Shown here one piece after another: positions 35,368 through 47,300 of a stretch of 64,000 nucleotides of DNA (position 1 is its first letter; every line of letters starts with the position of its first letter). A program made the position numbers and the translations under genes. This DNA is from Monocercomonoides exilis (lineage: Eukaryota > Preaxostyla > Oxymonadida > Polymastigidae): contig LSRY02000039.1 in the NCBI GenBank assembly GCA_001643675.2, positions 30,001 through 94,000 of the forward strand, read 5' to 3'. The notes beneath the pieces were generated by a model that worked only from the letters and a program-made list of their open reading frames with translations, had not been told where the DNA came from and ran no database searches.

Positions 35368-36076
35368 TCAAAATGAATACATGTTAACAGCATCGTCCAC
35401 TTGCAGTGCGGACGAAACAGAATACAGACGTTGATTTGAAAAAGACGAAGAAGATGAAGAAGCTGAGGAAGAAGAAGAGAATGAAGGGATGTTTGAAGCA
35501 GAAGAATAAGGAAAAGAAGAGGAAAGCATAAAGCTTGCAATAGGATCGTTAGAAATCGATGGGTAAGAGTAAGAAGAAGAGGAGGAGGAGGAGGAAGAAG
35601 AAGAAGAGGCATACAATGCAGGAGAATAAGACGAAGGCAAAGGAGAAGCTGATTGTTGGGTGTATGGATAAGAAGCAGGGTGTGTGTGAGCATTTGAATG
35701 AGAGCGACAGGATGAGTGAAATGAATGCGGTTGTTGGGTGTCTGTGTGAGGCAGATGGGAAGAAGGGGAATAACGAGAGAGGTATGGATGAGAGGGGTTG
35801 GGTGGATATGAAGAAGAGGAAGAGGAAGAGGGAGAGGGAGAAGAGGAGGAAGAAGAGGGAGAGGAAGAAGAAGAAGAAGAAGTTTGTTGAGATTGAAATG
35901 ATGTATGAGGGGAAGAAGATGTTGTTGCAGTTGCAAAAGCAGGAAAGGGGGAAGAAGAAGAAGAAGAAGAAGAAGTGATTGAAGTGTCAGTGACATGAGA
36001 AGAGTAGCGAAGCTGACTGGTACGAGAGGAAGACAAAGGAGTTGAAGAAGAGGAAGAAGAGGGAGAAGAAGAAGAA

Positions 36077-36109
<33 letters not shown>

Positions 36110-38323
36110 TAATGTTGTGTTAATTGTGAGCTTGGTGGGTGAGAAGAAGAAGAAGAAGAAGAGAACTCGACAGCGACTGAAGTGGAAGAGAAAGGAGAAG
36201 GCGGAGGAGAAGAAGAAGAAGGATGTGGAGTGATGGAATAAACATTGGAAGATAAAGATGAAGGAGAAGAAGAGGAAGATGATTTGTTTGATGGAGATGA
36301 CAAGACTGATGATGATGATGATGATGATGTGGTTGTTGTGGAAGAAGCAAAAGAAAAAGAGGAAGAGGAAGAGGAAGAAGAAGAAGAACCAAGAGGAGAA
36401 GGTGGATGAGTCACCGGAGAGCACAGAGCAGGCGAAGAATAAGGAGATATTCCAAACACTCCATCATTGTCTTCATCATCATCATCATCTTCTTCTTCTT
36501 CTTCTTCTTCGAGCTCAATCAGATGAGGCGGTTGCAGTGCATTTGTGGGTGGGAATGGGGTGGGAATGAAGGGTGGCTTGCTGGCAGAGCCAGTTCTACG
36601 TCCAGATGCAAAAGAAGGAGAAAATGAATTGGAAGAGGAAGAGGAAGAGGAAGAAGGAGAAAAAGAAGGAAATGAAGGAAAGGAAGAAGAAGAAGAAGAA
36701 GAAGAAGAAGAATTAGGAATTATTCCAGAGCCAAACTCGATTTCTCTCTGTTCGTCAAAGGCAGGTGTGTAGACAGTGACACGGCGGCGGAGGATGATGA
36801 TGGGGGGAATGATGGACAGCGCCATGTAGAAGAAGATGATGAGGGCTGGGGAGATGGAGAGAGAGAGAGAGAGAGAGAGGAGAAGGAAATGTTGAGAGAG
36901 AAAGAGAGATAGAGATAGAGATAGAGAGAAATGAAAAGGAAAAAAATAGATAGAAAGGCAAGAAGAAAGAGAAAAAGAGGAAAACGCATAAACACACAAA
37001 GATACATCGACGATATAAAATGAATAGAACAATAAACAGAAGCATACTGACAGAGCCGGTGAGTGTGATGAGGCCAGTGACAATCTCATTCAGAAACACG
37101 AAGCGCTCTTCTCGAGTGAAGTGGCTGACAACAGTGAATGTCCTCAGGAAGGACTTGAGAGACTGAAAGGGTATTCAATTTGGAAAAAGGATAGGGAAGG
37201 AGAGAGAGAAAGAGAAAGAAAGATAAATACATATTTACATAAGATGTGCATAAACAATTGTTAAGGAAAAAAAAAGGAAGATTTCATTTGAGCATTAACA
37301 TCACAAAAAATCTATCAAGATATTCATCCATCCATCCATTCACAACCCATAATCCCCAACTCCAATACGATACGATACACTCCACATCACAACATATACG
37401 CAATCATCATCCACACCTCCTCATCTTCCTCTATCTTCTCCGCTATTCTCTGATCCGCTGACCAGCAGATGATGGCAAAAGCCAATAAACAAATACACCC
37501 AAATGTTGATGTTGCTATGTAATGATACAAAAGCACTGCTTTCTTCTTCCTCTGTGTTTCTCTGCTCTTGTCTGCTGGACGCTGCCCTGAAGGAGAGGTG
37601 GAAGGAGGAAACCTGACTGAAACAGAAGAAGAATTAACAGAAGAATTAACAGAAGAAGAAGAATTTACAGAATTCACAGAAGAAATCGAAGAAAGCCCGC
37701 AAAACTGGCTTTCTCCCAGCGACAGATGCGGAGACCCGCCGTCGAGTTCGTGTGGAGGCGGGCCAAAGTCGAACTCTTCCATGTTTGTCTGATGGACAGC
37801 CAGTGTTGCCCCAGTGCGGATAATCTGAACAGGGGCAGGGGCAGGGGCGGTGGCAGAGGAAGAAGAGGGGGAGGAGGAGTAAGAGGAAGAGGAAGAGGAA
37901 GAGGAATAAGAGTAAGAGGGAGAGGGGGAGGAAGAGGAGGAAGAGGAGGGCGCTGAGGCAGATACACCGCGGCAGCAGCAGGTTGAGATGACACCAAAGA
38001 TGGATATCAGAAACGTTACAGCAAACATCACTGAGCCGCTAACCAAGAGCTGAATTGGAAAGGAAACGGGGAAATTGAATAGAAGCGAAAGAAAGGGAGA
38101 AATAGAAATGATGAAGCAAGAAGCTCAAACATTGTCAAGTTGCTTCGTTCCCTTTGAAGATCAAATAAAAAATAATGTGTTTGAAATAAAATATAAATTA
38201 AAGAATAAAAATCATAAATGAATTAAAAAAGATAGAAAGAAAAACCATAATTGCATGAAGCACAATACATGTGCAAACAAATCCCGCACTAATAATGCCT
38301 ATAACGATGGACATAAACCTCAT
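35368..38323 (-). CDS. four-TM (tetraspanin-like) membrane protein with poly-Ser loop and tail
   Basis: Four exons: 38246-38323, 37417-38049, 37048-37162 and 35368-36845, giving 767 aa. TM1 fills exon 1 (IVIGIISAGFVCTCIVLHAI). TM2 opens exon 2 (SVMFAVTFLISIFGVI) and is followed by TCCC. A Ser-rich stretch of ~130 residues follows, then TM3 (ATSTFGCICLLAFAIICW). TM4 spans the exon 3/4 junction (EIVTGLITLTGSVTLIIFFY, then SIIPPIIIL). The remaining ~450 residues are a Ser-dominated tail with a short acidic cluster, ending in MYSF. The topology and the Cys cluster after TM2 recall tetraspanins, but the usual CCG loop motif is not visible. The last intron carries a (CT)n polypyrimidine tract directly before the CCCAG acceptor. 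It lies just downstream of a second, smaller tetraspan gene on the same strand. Confidence 0.65.
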
Positions 38324-38415
38324 CACCAATGTCTCGATATTAAATCTTCCATAAAGTTGAACTTTTAATCATTATAAGAGAAGCACAAGAAATGGAAATT
38401 ATTTTTTAAAAATAT

Positions 38416-39104
38416 TCAAATTGTCAAACATGCAAGAATAAATAATATAATTAGAAGCAGAAAGGAGATGATCATTGTGATAGGGAAATATATAAGTTGG
38501 CGGAGAAGAAGATGATGTATCTTCATAGTAATTTAAATTCAAAATTCAAAATCAAAACTGATGAACACAAATGCATCCAGACCTCTTCAACGCAATTCAG
38601 ATTATTCATTACGCATTCGTATTGTAGATGTTGAGCAATTGCCGCCAAGCCTCTGTCAGTTCCATTCACTACAATTTCATTTTTTAATTAAATATCTTTT
38701 CTTTATTATAAGTTTTCAAACCAGCATAAAGAATTCCAGAAGAAACAAAAGAAATAATTACAAAAACAGGGGTTAAAAATGTCATAAGCACAGTCAAGAA
38801 TTGAGAAGTGAATATGATGCAATTTGATCGTTTTTGAGGATTGCATGTACACGTTGCAATCATTGAGAAAATAGAAGTCAATAGAAGAAAAACTCCAACC
38901 TAAAAAATGAGAAACAAAAATAAAAATTGTATTGTGCATTTAAATTGTATATATTGAAAATACTCCAAGAAACAGCCAAATGATAGATAAAGATGAAACA
39001 AAAGTTGCGGATTTGATAATACAGAATATAGATACTACAAATAGTATTAAGCTCAGAAATACATTGATCAATCTGGATAGAAGAGTATTTCCGGAGCAAC
39101 ACAT
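38416..39104 (-). CDS. small tetraspanin-like membrane protein
   Basis: Four exons predicted: 38964-39104, 38722-38899, 38583-38668 and 38416-38520 (introns 53-64 bp), giving 169 aa. It starts MCCSGNTLLSRLINV with TM1 (VFLSLILFVVSIFCII) and TM2 joined across the first intron (IIWLFLG with VGVFLLLTSIFSMIA). A Cys-containing loop TCTCNPQKRS leads to TM3 (LTVLMTFLTPVFVIISFV), then a short extracellular loop with CVMNNLNC and TM4 (TMIISFLLLIILFILACLTI). The TM2-CxC-x-N-x-K/R pattern is tetraspanin-like, but the large loop is short and lacks a CCG motif, so this is a divergent member at best. The last intron boundary (AAG acceptor) is the least certain. Confidence 0.6.
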
Positions 39105-39398
39105 CAAAGTTATGGAAAAGAATAGGGTGGTGGGATAGATCTTGAGTTGCAAAAAAAAATATGAAACATTAAAAAAAATAGTAATAATAAAAATAAAATA
39201 AAATAAATAAAAAATTCATTATCGGTATGTGCAAAATAAAAGAAAGTCAAATTTTTTTCGTCATTTCTTTTTTCAATGGAAATTTAAATTGAATGTGTTT
39301 TTATTTTTTTTGGAAAATATTGCCTTGTTGCACAAAAATAGAAAGCCACAAAATGAAAATAAAAATACTCCATTTATTATTAGAAATTGTTAAACTTT

Positions 39399-40112
39399 TT
39401 ATTCGAAATTGGTAAACTTATTATTTATAATGAATAAAATTGAGAATTTTTTAAAAAAAAAATTGTTTTTGTGAAAAATTGGTTTTTGTCTGAATGTGGG
39501 AAAGTGAGAAAATATTATGTTCAGTTAATACTTGAAATATTGATGAGAAATTGAACCTCTCATATTATTATTTGTCGAAAAACATATAAATATCTGATTT
39601 TTTTTGATAAAAATTCACATCATTTCTGTCGAATATTTTTTAAATGAATTCTTTTCACATTGTTTGAAAATGAAATAACCAACCAACAAATGTTATTTAT
39701 AATGAAGTTTAGTCATATGAATAATAAAAAGCAATTGAAGAATTTTGAAGATTCATTAACTGATTTATGCTGTTGTGATATTTGTTTTTTCCAGTTAAAA
39801 AAATTGACACAAAAAAACTTTCATGATTGAATTATTCATAATTTGACAACGTGAGGAGAATTAATTCGAAAATTATCCGATTTCAATGATGATTATTTTT
39901 TCTGAAAAATCAAAAAACTTCATGTTTTTCGACAAATAATAATATCAAAGGTTCTATTTCTCTTCCTTTTTTTGAATTAAAAAATGATATAATATTTTTA
40001 TCACTTTCTAACATTCAGCAAAAAACCAATTTTTTACAAAAAAAATTTATTTTTTAAAAAATACTGCATTTTATAAATTTTTAAAGAGAAGTTTACCAAT
40101 TTCGAATAAATA
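39399..40112. repeat. large imperfect foldback (about 700 bp)
   Basis: The left arm, 39399 to about 39590, and the right arm, about 39915-40112, are inverted relatives. ATTCGAAATTGGTAAACTT, AAAAATTGGTTTTT...CTGAATGT and ATTATTATTTGTCGAAAAAC occur in that order on the left and in inverse order on the right. There is no coding potential. It resembles a decayed foldback or MITE-like element. Confidence 0.65.
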
Positions 40113-40386
40113 AGTTGACCAAATTTGCAAAACAAACGGTGTAACAATTTTTGTTTTTTTTAAAGCCAATATTTCTTTATATTGTTTCATCAAAGTTTTG
40201 AATAGATATTTTGAGTTTTTTGTTCAACCACTTATTTAAAAATTACAGACAGAATATAATATCATGTATTTTTGAAGTGAATTATTGGATGATAATAGAA
40301 TAAAAGATAGTGGTTGTATTTCAAAAAAAAAAAGAAAAGAAAAGAAAAAGAAAAAAAAAGAAAAAGAAAAAAAAAAAGAATGATAT

Positions 40387-40644
40387 GGGTGATTATTGTG
40401 GTAATCATATTTTTTTCAAACAAAATTTTTGGTTCAAAAACTTATCTTGAATATTATCAAATGAATATTGAAAAGTGAAAAGGCGTATTGAATGCATTTT
40501 AATCTTTGATTCGGAAAAACTATTTATTTTAAAAAACAATTGTCATGCTTTTTCTCTTTTGAATAAAAATTTACTTTCAAAAAACAAACAATCTTTGAAA
40601 AATCAACACACCGAAAAAAGATATGATTTCAAAAATAATCACCC
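40387..40644 (-). mobile_element. MITE family 1, copy B (258 bp)
   Basis: Reverse-oriented relative of 3833-4088. It starts GGGTGATTATT and ends TTTCAAAAATAATCACCC, flanked by ATAT on both sides. Homology to copy A runs over the full length with scattered substitutions and small indels. The left terminal repeat has diverged more (GATTATTGTGGTAATCA). Confidence 0.85.
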
Positions 40645-41170
40645 ATATGGGAAAAAATATGAAACTTCAAGCTCTTCCATAAAAAAAATAATGTACTTTT
40701 CATTAACTTTTACAAACCAAAAAACACAATAACAATGGGTTTATTTATTGATATTAGTGAAATGTTGGAAATTTTGATGTTTGATTTCAACGAGACCTGT
40801 TTTCTGATATGAGAATCATAAATATTTTGAAATCTGAGAAAGTTGAGAAAAGTTATGAGTGAAACAATTTTTATATGCCTTGTACAAAAAAAGCTTGAAA
40901 GTCAGTATTTTCCCACATGAATTGATCAAGTTAATTTATTTTTCTTTGATGATTTTTGTCATAGTATTTTCATAATAAACCACTTGTTTTTTTTTCCAAA
41001 AATCGTTGAAGAATAACTATTTTTTCTGAAGTCGATGTTTGAAATGAAAATATGTGATTATTATTTATTAATGTGGTTGTCACTTTTCAGTGTTCAAAAA
41101 CAAATACACAATACATAATTTTCATTCCGAACATCATGACAAAAAATTTCAATTTTCCATATTTTTCTGA

Positions 41171-41378
41171 AAAGTTCCTTTTGTTTAATTTTCAAAGAAA
41201 ATAAAAATTTCGTATTTCGATCAAATTTTTGTTCCCACTCACAAATTTTTGCTGTCATGTCAACATAATATTGACAATGTTATTATTTCCATCTGAGTGA
41301 AGTTTCGTGAGTGGGAACAAAAATTTGATCGAAATATGAAATTTTTATTTTATTTGAAAATTAAAAAAAAGGAACTTT
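41171..41378. repeat. 208-bp palindrome (foldback element)
   Basis: AAAGTTCCTTTT...TTTCGATCAAATTTTTGTTC...CCACTCAC on the left is mirrored by GTGAGTGG...GAACAAAAATTTGATCGAAA...AAGGAACTTT on the right. The arms are about 72 bp around a ~64-bp centre. There are no coding frames. Confidence 0.8.
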
Positions 41379-41517
41379 ACAAAAAAATTTTGACAATTAT
41401 TCAGCCACCCACATTTCGATTTATTAATGGTATTTTTGGTATATAAGAAAAATATCAGCAACTGAATAAATACATTTGAATGCATAACCTGTTTCTTATG
41501 GGGGGGAAATAAGGTGA

Positions 41518-41531
41518 GGGGGGGGGGGGGG
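41518..41531 (+). repeat. G14 run
   Basis: Fourteen consecutive G, with a second run of seven G at 41500-41506, in otherwise very AT-rich DNA. Confidence 0.9.
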
Positions 41532-41694
41532 TTAAAGCCTCCCGTTGAAATCCTATCAGTTACAGGTTGGTTTAAAAGTATTAAATTCAAAAAAAATACG
41601 CATTTAATGTGCAAAAAATAAAATTTCTATGAAAATTGAAATATATAAAAAAATAAATAAATTGGCTTAATGATCATAACCCAAAAAATAAAAA

Positions 41695-43109
41695 ATGAAA
41701 AAGGAAGTTGCAAGGAAATCAACTGCGGGTCAACTGAAGCTGCGTGAGGCGATGCTATCATTCAAATATCGGCAATTTCGGAATCCACTGGAGCGAATGG
41801 CGCATATTGTTAACGATGGAGCTGTGCGTATTGTGGATGCATACAACAGCAAAAAATTCAGCAAAATTCGAATCAAGCGTGCGGTGAAGACTGTTCGGCA
41901 AGGCCCACTAGTTTCTAAAATTGGAAGACCTGCTGTGGTCATTGGCGAAAAAGAGCAAACAGTGCTGTACGAAATAAAAATAGAATCACTGTCTGGAGCA
42001 AGCTTAACCATCAAGAAAATGTGTGAACTGGTTTGCACACCAATTCTTTGAAATGGATTTATAAATATTAATTAGATTGAAAATGTTGTTAATGATTTGA
42101 AGCCAGAAAACACTCCAGATGTTGCAGATTTTGCGTCAGTTGCCTACGATTTCATCAAAAAACATCCCGAGCTGAAGACATCAAAGCCGAAAATTGTTGA
42201 TGCAAACAGGCTTGCGGTATCATGCCAACAAGTTCTAAACCCTTTAATGATATACTCAATGGATTTCATCAGAACAACAGTTACAACAACGCACTGATTT
42301 TCAACGTGGAGGAGTCATCGCTCAGGGTTCCCGATAGCTCCAATCGGAATGTTGTTCATCTGGGAAATGCAAAACATGGTTTCGCTGAATCTGTTGTACG
42401 AATGGCGAATTCAACACTGATTGCGGCGGTTGCAGCTGATGGTCAATCACTTCCTTTAGTGATTCTGTGGCTGAGGCTCAAAGTTCCTGTTGAATTGAAG
42501 CCTCTTCAGTCTTCAAATCTTGAGATTTGGCTGAACAAATGCGTATGGATGGAATCTTCAACGTTCAGAAAATATGCACTCACAATTCTTCTCCCTTCAA
42601 TCAAAGAAAGAAGGCAACACATGTCACTCGACAAATCGCACTGCTTGCTTCTAATCAACTCCCACATTTCTCGAGCAGATCCAACAATCTGGAGAGAGTT
42701 TAAAAAAGAAAATGTGGATGTTGTGACATTCGTCCATCACAGCACACACATCTGCCAGCCACTTGACCGAGGAGTATTTGCAGTTCTCAAATCAGAGCTG
42801 AGTTCACAGTACGAAGCACCTTCGTCGTCTTCTTCAGCAGCGAAAAGAACAGCTCTTGTTGAAGCTCTACAACAATCAATTCATTCAGCGCTATCACCTT
42901 CTACCATCAAAAGAGCATTCAAATGCAGCGGAGAGCTGAAAGACTCCTCGGGGTCAGTCCTGATGAAGCTTCCTCAATCATCGACTTATCCTCTTCATTC
43001 ACATTAAAATCGATTTGACTTCCACGGCAAAGAAATAACGGAAGAAAATGTACTAAATGAGTGGGATGATTATTTGAAAAAAATATTGAAACGAAAAAAT
43101 ATGAAGTAA
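41695..43109 (+). pseudogene. pogo/Jerky-type (DDE_1) transposase relic
   Basis: The N-terminal part (41695 on) has helix-turn-helix-like sequence (AHIVNDGAVRIVDAYNSKKF, KIGRPAVVIGEKEQ). A 45-bp intron-like GTTTGC...TTAG segment (42031-42075) joins it to IENVVNDLKPENTPDVADFA. The DDE_1 core follows: NALIFNVEESSLRVP, VVHLGNAKHG, AVAADGQSLPLVILW, LLLINSHISRADPTI, then VTFVHHSTHICQPLDRGVF. Two positions that are Asp in active relatives are replaced here: N-x-DET has become NVEES, and LLLDGH is LLLINSH. Frame changes occur near 42245, 42925 and 43012; after the last one the tail DFHGKEITEENVLNEWDDYL continues to a TAA at 43107-43109. It is therefore inactive. Terminal repeats were not identified with confidence. 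Confidence 0.75.
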
Positions 43110-43561
43110 ACATTTCCTATAAAGAAAATAAGAAATAATGAATTTCACTTAAAAGCTGAAAAGAAAATTCAAAATACTTCAAGATGAGAACGACATTGAG
43201 AAAGAATCATCTGATGAAATTGAAAGAGGAAAGTGAAAAAGAAAAGTCATACGCAAATTAGATTCGAGTTTTGTATTTTTTTGTATTTTTTTTTTGAACT
43301 TTTCATTTCGAAAAATTTAGGTACTAATAAAAAAATGTGTACTAATAAAAATATGACCCTATCCAAATTTGACTGTATTTCATTTCTTCTTTAATTCTAT
43401 AATATCATCGATCAAATTTGATTGTACTTCAAATAATTGCCTATTGAAAATTATCAATCGTTTTAATTTGTTTGAGGGTGATGTATCACGTATTAATTGC
43501 AAGAATTATCACGATAAAGCGTGATTTCAATACACCCAATGATTTTTCATTTGCGACTTTT

Positions 43562-43562
<1 letters not shown>
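43110..43562. other. intergenic DNA downstream of the transposase relic
   Basis: AT-rich. It contains a short direct repeat (TACTAATAAAAA twice near 43322-43350). No gene recognised. Confidence 0.35.

Positions 43563-43610
<48 letters not shown>
43563..43610 (+). repeat. poly-A tract, 48 nt
   Basis: Forty-eight consecutive A, preceded by CGACTTTTC and followed by GCGATAC. It is much longer than any other homopolymer in the window. Confidence 0.95.
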
Positions 43611-43611
<1 letters not shown>

Positions 43612-44339
43612 CGATACTTTAATTTTCACTTCAATCGGTCTTGTGGAAATATTTTCTTTTTTTTTAATTTTTGTGATCTCAATATTTCAAGATTTTTGGG
43701 ACTTATGAATAATGATTATTTTATCACCAACAAATGATATATTAATTGCAATTTGCTGGAAAAAAATAATTACCAAGAAATAAAAATGATCATGTCGAAG
43801 TTAGATTTTTATTAATAAAAATTTATCATATCATTTATGTGAAAAAGATATAAAAAATTACAAAAAGATAAAAATTTCAAGAAAAATTTGTTTGAACCAT
43901 AAATTTCTTTCTCAAAGTTAGAAACTCAAAATGTGAAAAAAAAATACGTATGAATATATGCAATTAAGAATGATTAATGGTGTTTTCAATCTAGTAATAG
44001 ACTTCAAAGTAAGTTCAAAGACACAAAAGGATCTTTCTTTTCAAAAAACAAAAGAAACTTTTCAAAAGTTCATGTGCGATTCAAATAACTTCAAAACCCA
44101 AAAAGAAAATGTGGATTTACAATGAAGGAATTCAAATCATTAACATTAATTTTTTTATTCAAGAAAAATCATAAAATAGCACACAGAAAACCTTATTAAC
44201 AAATATACACATCCATATTCTGACAAACAACCCTATGAACAGATAAAGGAAAAATAAAAATTATAATTAGTTACACACATAGCAAAATTTTGTTGAATAA
44301 ACAGAATTTGAAGAATACTTCAAATGTATTGCATTTGTA
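43611..44339. other. 3' flank of giant gene 2
   Basis: AT-rich with no gene seen. It presumably holds the 3' UTR and polyadenylation site of the minus-strand gene ending at 44340. Confidence 0.4.
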
Positions 44340-47300
44340 TCATTTATTGTTTTCTTTTTCGTTTGTTTTCTTTTCCTTTTCAGATTGGGAACTTGACTCC
44401 ACCATCTCATAGTCAATAGCATCTGATATTGTTATCATAGCAGCCCCGGCTGGAAAGCGCTGGATAAACTCCCTCTTCAGACACAAAAGAGTCGGCCTGA
44501 CGTTCCCTTCTGCAGATAAGCATCCTTTCAAAATCCCCACCATCGAACTTTCCTTAGTTGCATGAATGCTCGGTCTCTCTCCATTCACAATTTTCTGTCC
44601 GGCAACTTCTGCTTCGTATTCCCCAAATGGAATTTGCAGCGTTAAGCATTCCCACAACATCATCCCGATCGAGAATGCTACTGACTCCTTTGTGGCCATC
44701 ATCTTTTTGTTGATCAGCAGCTCTGGTGCCTTCCACCTCAGACACTCTTTTTTGAAATCATCCTCATCTTCAAAGGCAGATGATGGCAGGGAATCATCGT
44801 CATCGTCATCATCATTGGCAGATGTTACAACAGTCGATGAAGAGATGGATGAAGTGTCTGAATCATCTGACGAGCAGTCGGAGTGGAGGGCAATGCAGAT
44901 CACCATGTGCTCTGAGAACAATACAATATGTGGACTCAGATTAGCCAGCGAAGATAATCCGTTTTCCATTTCTTCAAATGAGTGGAGCGCGAGATTAGCC
45001 ACCCAGAACAGGATCTGAGCAGCTGTCTGCTCTCTTTGTTGAAAACTTCCAATTGCCATCTCCTTTGTCTTATTCCTTCCGTGCAGCAGCATGAACAGCG
45101 AATCCCTCAAATCCACAATCAGCTTCTCATGAGGAGATGAACATGCCATGGCATCCACCAGATTCGACATGGATGAAGTGGTGGGGCACAGATCTTCCCC
45201 TCGAACAAATGTTGAATCTGAATCAGTTGTTGATATGGTTGAGGTGGATGAGATGGAAGGTGAAGGCGATCTCTTTCTTGTCTCTTCTTCTTCCTCCTTC
45301 TCATCCGCTTTCTCCAGCATCCATTGAGGGATCTTGTCTGAATCTCTTCCCAAAATATATTCTGTTGAGCCACTCTCACTCAACAAATGCTCTGATGACT
45401 CCGAATGTCCCAAGCTATTCTCATACACCCTCTTCTTTATCCTCTCTTCGTTCTTCTTCTCTGCCTCCCTCTCACCCCTCCTCCACTGCGCCTCAGGTGA
45501 CATCTCCATCGTCACCATCTCAAATGCCTTTGGATCCTTTTTAACAGTATCTTCCACAATTATCTCCAACTCCTTTGTTCGTCTTTTTTGTTTTCTCCAT
45601 CGAACAATAAAGGCAACAGCAACAACAAGAACAATCAAGAACAGAACAACAAATATTACTGCGATTATTAGAGCCCATGATGATTTCACTTCTTTTCCTC
45701 CTTCAGCCAAATTATCATTTCCAGTCTTCGATTCTGTTTTGTTCTTCAGAATAACAAGCTCAGTTGAAGATGGATTAATGGCATCCCCAAATAGAATGCA
45801 GCCGTACACATCTGCAGTGTCTGGTGCATCTGAAATCACAGCTGCTGGTATTTTGGCGATTGTGCTGTTCTCAGACACAAAGCCGTCTTCGTGGAAATAG
45901 TGTCTGTCGATCAGCTCCACATCGCCGATGGCTGTGATGATGCGGAAGGACAGATTGCAGGGGAGGAGCAGGGTTCCTGTGAAGGTCAGCACAGCTTCAT
46001 TGCCTTCTATGTTTGTGTCGATCGCTTGGAGGGTTGGCATGAAAAACGGAGATGGCCTTTCAGCAGCCAGGCCAGACAGAGTGCATCCGTCGCTGAGGAT
46101 CCAAAGAGACGTGTTGTCCTTCAATCCATCACCGCCTTTCAGGCTGACAACATCCAACAGCCCAGAATTGGCACAGATTATATTTCTTCTGGAGGAAGGA
46201 TATTTATTGATTGAGGGATTGTTATTGTAAAACTCTCCCTTTTCAACTGACGCATTGCCACCAAAAATGGATAGGCCTCCATTTGGTGATTTTGATATAA
46301 AAGACTCGTCAATGGAAATGGAGCTGTTTTCTGAGTCAATTAACGAGCCATTCCATTTGCAGATTTCATCTCTACTATTGAATTTGAATAAATTGTGAGA
46401 GCTGTTGTTGGATGCCTTCCCCTCAAACTGACATGATTTAATATTAACTTTAGAACAGTTTGAGAGCACAACCATTTCCCCAAGCTTCATTTCACTTGAA
46501 AGACAATCAGAAAACGTGCAGTTTGACAAACTGAGTTGGTAATTAGGCAAGCGGCAATTGAGACAAGAGGTCAAATCTGATGAAGTTATTTTGGTTAAAT
46601 TGACGAGAGAGAGTTTGATGGAACATTCGTCAATTGTTGGATCCAATAGATAATCATGTTCCATCTCAATGAAAGAACCGCTCTGCACAACGCAATCTGA
46701 TGCTTCCACTTTCTCGATTGATCCATTCATCTTCTTCAGATATATTGAACTTATCGCAGTGTGTATTTTTTCCATCCAGAGCTGTTGTAGTTGAATCCTT
46801 CCTCCTTCACACTCAACGGTTCTCGTGCAATTCAGATTCTTCATCTTTATTTCCTCCAAAATGAGCACTCCATGTGTAGCTGAAATAAGTTTCGGAACAA
46901 CTGGTGCTCTATCTGCTTCCCCGCAGAATTCACACGAAACAAGTGAAACTTGCCCAGAAGTGATGAAAAATAGGGATGAATGCAGCAATGTGGAGTCAGC
47001 TGCCAATTTGAAGCTCACACTTTCTATCAGAACATTATCCACAATGAAAATTACGTATTCGCGAGTCTTGCTCAGAGATTGTCCAAATGTCACGTTGACC
47101 TTCTCTCTTCCAAGTGATTTCACCTCCATCTTCGCAAAGTCGCACTCCCGCTCGATCTCACTGCATCCATCAATCAGTAGTCGTGCTGCATAATCAATTA
47201 TCATATGCTCCAGCCCTTGTCCCACAGTCACGCATGGATGATCCACTTTCCCGCATTGCCGTCCATTTGTTCCGTTCTTCTCTGCCAAAGATGACACAAT

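Noticed and set aside
42222-42297. GTATCATG...CATCAG as a second intron of the transposase relic
   Set aside because: It can be spliced in phase, but the unspliced downstream frame (FNDILNGFHQNN) also reads as coding, so a 1-nt deletion near 42245 explains the frame change equally well.
43472-43708. Frame with a run of 15 Lys
   Set aside because: Created by the 48-nt poly-A tract.
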